A DNA stretch of 10,045 nucleotides, taken from NCBI GenBank assembly GCA_947586295.1, contig CANPXQ010000026.1, forward strand, positions 1 to 10,045. The letters run 5' to 3'. This DNA comes from an uncultured Bacilli bacterium. GTDB taxonomy: Bacteria > Bacillota_I > Bacilli_A > RF39 > UBA660. Each line of letters starts with the position of its first letter. The first letter of the stretch is position 1. Made by a program: the position numbers and the translations under genes. Shown here piece by piece: positions 7,436-10,045 of the stretch. The notes below the pieces were generated by a model that ran no database searches, had not been told where the DNA came from, and was given only the letters and a program-made list of their open reading frames with translations.

Positions 7436-7457
7436 CATCTCTATAGAGATAGTTTAC
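7431..7457 (-). other. Intergenic hairpin after the first signal peptidase gene
   Basis: The arms GTAAAC (7431-7436) and GTTTAC (7452-7457) enclose the palindrome ATCTCTATAGAGAT, giving an 11-bp stem with one bulged base and a TATA loop. It lies 7 nt after the signal peptidase stop codon. No T-run follows on the minus strand, so it is more likely an attenuating, processing or stabilising structure than a full terminator. It overlaps the proposed -35 of the next gene. Confidence 0.5.
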
Positions 7458-7463
7458 TCATAA

Positions 7464-8123
7464 TTATTTAGTCTTTTTAGACTTATTAGCTTTGGTTGAA
7501 CTTTTTTCTTCTTTAGACTTTTTTTGTTCTTCAAGCATCTTTTTATATTCTAAATATTCTTTTCTTTCTAAGTCTCTTTGCTTTTTAGTACTTAATACAA
7601 AACTAATAACAAATATTAATGTAATACCTAATAAAACAATAATTATTGTCGTTGGTTTTGATAAACTATTCATAAATGTACCAATACCAGGTATTCTAAA
7701 TAAATAAATGCCTTCGACGTCATCAAAACTAACTAAATTACTATCTTGAGAATTATTGTTATCTCCTTTTGTTATAAAGTATGTTTCTCCTTCATTAGTT
7801 ATGATATCAATAATTCTATGAGTAGTCACAGTGTCTTCTTGATCTCTAAAAGCTATGATATCATTTACTTTTAAAGTTGCTGGATCAACAATTTTAGTTA
7901 AAACTAAATCTCCTTGATAAATTTCTTGTTCCATTGAACCAGACAAAACAATGAATGGCTTATAACCAAATACACTTGGAATTTCATCCTTATTAGTTTT
8001 GGCTTGAATCATAATCCAAATATTAATTACCAAAATTGGTATTAAAATAACGCTAGCAACAATAATTAACCAATTGCTTACGGATTTATACCACTTCTTT
8101 TTTTCCGTCTTTTTTTCTTCCAT
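7464..8123 (-). CDS. SipW-type signal peptidase I
   Basis: A 219-aa membrane peptidase of the SipW type. A basic N-terminus precedes membrane segment one (about 18-39); the catalytic boxes follow: LSGSMEQEIYQGD with nucleophile Ser63, TTHRIID with His102 (not Lys), and KGDN with Asp121; a second membrane segment lies at about 154-175. The cytoplasmic tail is a charged, probably helical Lys/Glu-rich segment, much less extreme than that of the paralogue at 2988-3665. The gene starts 10 nt after the CxxC-protein gene; the TAG stop of that gene runs into the GGAGAG ribosome site, suggesting coupled translation. It directly precedes the TasA-like gene, its likely main substrate (inference from context). 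The two peptidases differ around the active site (SMEQEIYQGD against SMEPTINIGD), so they may have different preferences. Confidence 0.93.
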   Translation of the reverse strand: MEEKKTEKKKWYKSVSNWLIIVASVILIPILVINIWIMIQAKTNKDEIPSVFGYKPFIVLSGSMEQEIYQGDLVLTKIVDPATLKVNDIIAFRDQEDTVTTHRIIDIITNEGETYFITKGDNNNSQDSNLVSFDDVEGIYLFRIPGIGTFMNSLSKPTTIIIVLLGITLIFVISFVLSTKKQRDLERKEYLEYKKMLEEQKKSKEEKSSTKANKSKKTK

Positions 8124-8133
8124 TAGTCTCTCC

Positions 8134-9234
8134 CTACTTTCTAACCAATTTTAATTTTTTTGGTTCTTCTATTATTATATCATCAATGAAACTAGCTGCA
8201 GCAGTTTTTAATTCTTCTTTTGCCCAACCACATCTTGTACATTCATATTTTATAGTTTTACGTCCTTCTGTAACCTTTAAATCGCTATGAGTAAATGTAT
8301 CTGCATCAATTTCCATACCACAATCAGAACAGTAATTAACATTTTTATAACATACTTCTTCACTACCCACGATAACTACTTTTTGTTTCCAAGTATGAGA
8401 ATGGGTTTCTTCTTTTACATAGTTACAATTGGGATTTTGACATATGGTACCTTCACCAAATATATGGGCGATATCTGTAATAAAGCCACAAGCATCACAT
8501 TTCCAATGTTCGTATACACTATCTGTACTATCTAAATGATTATTATGAACGTGATTTTTAGATTCCGTAGCTCCACAATTAAGGCAATGTCTTTCATCTT
8601 GACCAGTCATTGAATTAAATGACCATTCCGTATAGTTATGAGCACACGGCGTAGATGTTGGCGTTGGAACAACCGTTGGACTTGGTGTTGATGTTGCACT
8701 TGGTGTTGATGTTGGAGCTAATGTTGCAGTTGGTCTAGGTGTTGAAGGATCGCTCGGTACCATCGTCGGTCTTGGTCTAGATGTAGGTTCTATAGTTGGT
8801 ATAGGACTTGGACTTAAAGTTGGTGTTGGAACAACCGTTGGAGTTGGAGCAACTGTTGGACTAGGTTTAGAAGTCGGACTTGGTGTTGCAGTTGGTCTAG
8901 GTTTAGATGTTGAAACTGGAGTTAAAGTTGCTTTTGGTTCCGTAGTTGGTTTTGTTGTAGGATTAATAGTAGGTGTAACTATAGGAGTGGGATCTATTAC
9001 TTCTTTCGGTGTATTTACAGGTTTTACGCTAACATTAGGACTAGCCGTATAAAAAGGTTTAGAAGTAATAATTGTCGGTTCTGTAGTAGCTATAACATCT
9101 TCATTTAAAACTATATCAGTCATCGAATTACTTAACTCTTCTTTTTCTTCATCGCAGCCCTTTAATAACGCTACTAATCCACTTATAAAAACAGGAATTG
9201 TTATTAACCCTGCAATAACTTTTTTCTTTTCCAT
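8134..9234 (-). CDS. Secreted or lipid-anchored protein with Pro/Thr-rich linker and CxxC knuckle domain
   Basis: A 366-aa exported protein of unknown function. A basic N-terminus and hydrophobic segment (about 5-24) end in LLKGC with Cys27; this resembles a lipobox, but Lys before the Gly is unusual, so it may instead be a simple membrane anchor. Residues about 60-196 are a Pro/Thr/Ser-rich spacer of the TPTPT type that would hold the C-terminal part away from the cell. Residues 197-366 contain CLNCG, CDACG, CQNPNC, CSDCG and CTRCG pairs with His and Trp between them, like the HxWxxW...C..CG repeats of many clostridial surface proteins, possibly zinc-binding. There is no SKY motif and no LPxTG. 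The start at 9234 is preferred over an ATG at 9270: AAAGGAA lies 6 nt before it, and the predicted transcript begins near 9270. First gene of the island. Confidence 0.85.
   Translation of the reverse strand: MEKKKVIAGLITIPVFISGLVALLKGCDEEKEELSNSMTDIVLNEDVIATTEPTIITSKPFYTASPNVSVKPVNTPKEVIDPTPIVTPTINPTTKPTTEPKATLTPVSTSKPRPTATPSPTSKPSPTVAPTPTVVPTPTLSPSPIPTIEPTSRPRPTMVPSDPSTPRPTATLAPTSTPSATSTPSPTVVPTPTSTPCAHNYTEWSFNSMTGQDERHCLNCGATESKNHVHNNHLDSTDSVYEHWKCDACGFITDIAHIFGEGTICQNPNCNYVKEETHSHTWKQKVVIVGSEEVCYKNVNYCSDCGMEIDADTFTHSDLKVTEGRKTIKYECTRCGWAKEELKTAAASFIDDIIIEEPKKLKLVRK
8663..8902. repeat. Imperfect 162-bp duplication in the Pro/Thr-rich coding region
   Basis: Two 18-mers recur at exactly the same distance: GTTGGAACAACCGTTGGA at 8663-8680 and 8825-8842, and GTTGCAGTTGGTCTAGGT at 8723-8740 and 8885-8902, both 162 bp apart (54 codons). 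The DNA between them is partly conserved in register. Inside the first copy a 16-mer repeats perfectly in tandem (8681-8696 and 8699-8714, 18-bp period). All units are multiples of three, so copy changes keep the frame and only alter spacer length. Confidence 0.75.
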
Positions 9235-9276
9235 ATTAAATTCCTTTCTATCAATAAAAGATATATACAATAAATT

Positions 9277-9305
9277 ATTTTAATAAAAGATTTTAAAAAT
9301 TTCAA
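9277..9305 (-). promoter_or_regulatory. Sigma-A-type promoter of the CxxC-protein gene and island
   Basis: On the minus strand TTGAAA (9305-9300) and TAAAAT (9282-9277) are separated by 17 nt. Transcription would start near 9270, 36 nt before the chosen ATG at 9234, leaving room for the AAAGGAA ribosome site. It lies between the tsaC-like gene, with no clear terminator, and the first gene of the surface island, so it may drive the island independently. Confidence 0.6.
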
Positions 9306-9312
9306 TAAAAAC

Positions 9313-9903
9313 TTAGTCTAAATTATAATCCTTTTTAATTTTTTTACTTAATAAACCTTCTCTTAAAATAATAATATGATTATTTTCAATTTTAATTAAT
9401 GTTGAAGGAGTACTTTTTAATATTCCTCCATCATATACATTATCTATATTTTCTAATAATTCTTTTTCTATTTTCTTTACATCCGTTATTATATCATTAC
9501 CCGAAATATTAGCACTAGTGGCAATTATTGGTTTATTAGTTTGCTTAATAATATCTCTTAAAAAATAATCATCAGGAATTCTAACAGCTACAAAAGGGCT
9601 ATTAGCAGTTACTAAATCATCAATTAAATTTTTCTTTTTAAGTAAAATACTTAAAGGCCCAGGTAAATATTTTAAAATTACTTCTTTAGTTAATTCATCA
9701 CTTACAAAAGTATATTTCTCTAACATATCATAATCACTAACTAATATTATTAATGGTTTATTAAAATCTCTTTTTTTCGCCAAAAATACGCTTCTTACAG
9801 CTTCTAAATTTGTGGCATCACAAACAATACCATAAGTTGTATCCGTTGGCATAATAATAATTTTCCCCGCATTTATATCATTAATAATCTTTTCTTTATT
9901 CAT
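9313..9903 (-). CDS. tsaC: Threonylcarbamoyl-AMP synthase (TsaC/YwlC, YrdC domain)
   Basis: This enzyme makes threonylcarbamoyl-AMP from threonine, bicarbonate and ATP in the cytoplasm, the first step of t6A formation at position 37 of ANN-decoding tRNAs. The 196-aa chain is a single YrdC domain, with PTDTTYG near the N-terminus, the KKRDFNKP segment (KxR...KP), PGPLSILL, VAVRIPDD and PIIATSANISG. It lacks the C-terminal Sua5 extension of longer relatives, so it is the short TsaC form. The ATG at 9903 is chosen because GGTGA lies a few bases before it and the predicted transcript starts near 9918; an in-frame TTG at 9915 has no such site. It is a housekeeping gene in the same direction as the surface island but with its own promoter, and probably not functionally linked to it. 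Confidence 0.94.
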   Translation of the reverse strand: MNKEKIINDINAGKIIIMPTDTTYGIVCDATNLEAVRSVFLAKKRDFNKPLIILVSDYDMLEKYTFVSDELTKEVILKYLPGPLSILLKKKNLIDDLVTANSPFVAVRIPDDYFLRDIIKQTNKPIIATSANISGNDIITDVKKIEKELLENIDNVYDGGILKSTPSTLIKIENNHIIILREGLLSKKIKKDYNLD

Positions 9904-9924
9904 ATACTTCACCAAAGTAAAATT

Positions 9925-9953
9925 ATTTTATGATATTTTTTTAGGGAAGTCAA
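9925..9953 (-). promoter_or_regulatory. Sigma-A-type promoter of the tsaC-like gene
   Basis: On the minus strand TTGACT (9953-9948) and TAAAAT (9930-9925) are 17 nt apart, close to the sigma-A consensus. The transcript would begin near 9918, about 15 nt before the ATG at 9903, which supports that start over the TTG at 9915. Confidence 0.7.
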
Positions 9954-10045
9954 TTCCTTTAATTATAATGATGTAGTAAACTAGATGTGGGAAAATAAAT
10001 TTTTTCTAAAATAAAAGAGAAAACACTCAAAATTTTAAAAACAGT
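9954..10045. other. AT-rich non-coding right edge
   Basis: No reading frame of useful length, clear hairpin or RNA gene is seen in this stretch. It is upstream DNA of the tsaC-like gene and may hold the end of a further gene's untranslated region beyond the window. Confidence 0.5.

Noticed and set aside
7492..7707. 71-aa + strand reading frame opposite the first signal peptidase
   Set aside because: Antisense shadow with low-complexity composition derived from the Lys-rich tail.
8287..8535. 82-aa + strand reading frame opposite the CxxC domain
   Set aside because: Antisense shadow; the minus-strand frame holds the ordered CxxC pairs.
8640..9010. CRISPR-like array suggested by many short GTTGG-type repeats
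   Set aside because: Repeats are imperfect, lie in frame in a Pro/Thr-rich coding region and have no unique spacers of regular length.
9978..9998. MraZ-box-like GTGGGAAAAT near the right edge, suggesting a dcw cluster promoter
   Set aside because: Only one copy of the GTGGG core is present, while MraZ operators need several spaced copies, and no mraZ is seen.

Overview
The window comes from a very AT-rich, low-GC Bacillota genome, probably an Erysipelotrichia/RF39-like or related Bacilli-type gut lineage (inference from base composition, surface-protein style and protein families; not resolved to genus). TGA is used as a stop (end of the 980-aa gene) and the tryptophan codons checked are TGG, so this is the standard bacterial code and not the Mycoplasma code. 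The MurE fragment carries the DNPR motif of meso-diaminopimelate ligases, so the cell probably builds a DAP-type peptidoglycan.

Layout: at the left edge lies the 3' part of murE on the + strand. It converges, over a bidirectional hairpin terminator at 613-637, on a set of genes all read on the - strand. In transcription order (right to left) these are: a TsaC/YwlC-type threonylcarbamoyl-AMP synthase with a good promoter; a secreted or lipid-anchored protein with a Pro/Thr linker and CxxC knuckles, with its own promoter; a SipW-type signal peptidase I; a small TasA/camelysin-like secreted protein behind an unusual repeat- and hairpin-rich leader; a tandem hairpin block; a 980-aa multidomain surface protein (Ig-like, three cadherin-like repeats, InlB-like repeat, C-terminal TasA-like domain); a second SipW-type signal peptidase with a poly-lysine tail; a second SipW-dependent-type small protein; and a 578-aa exported protein with what looks like an inactive transglutaminase fold.

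The seven genes between 629 and 9234 look like one dedicated surface-assembly island. Four of the exported proteins share a TxSKY/TYAKY-type motif right after the N-terminal hydrophobic helix, which is where SipW-like peptidases cut TasA-family precursors. Two signal peptidases with intact Ser/His/Asp residues lie among them. The simplest reading is a TasA-like fibre or surface layer: the 204-aa protein as abundant subunit, the 980-aa protein as a large adhesin, tip or anchor that carries the same fold at its C-terminus, and the 201-aa and 578-aa proteins as minor or accessory parts. The fibre role is inference. The 8134-7464, 3670-2988-2375-629 gene junctions are tight (4 to 10 bp), with Shine-Dalgarno sequences overlapping the preceding stop codon or gene end, while the two longer gaps on either side of the 204-aa gene hold hairpins and a possible extra promoter, consistent with separate tuning of that gene.
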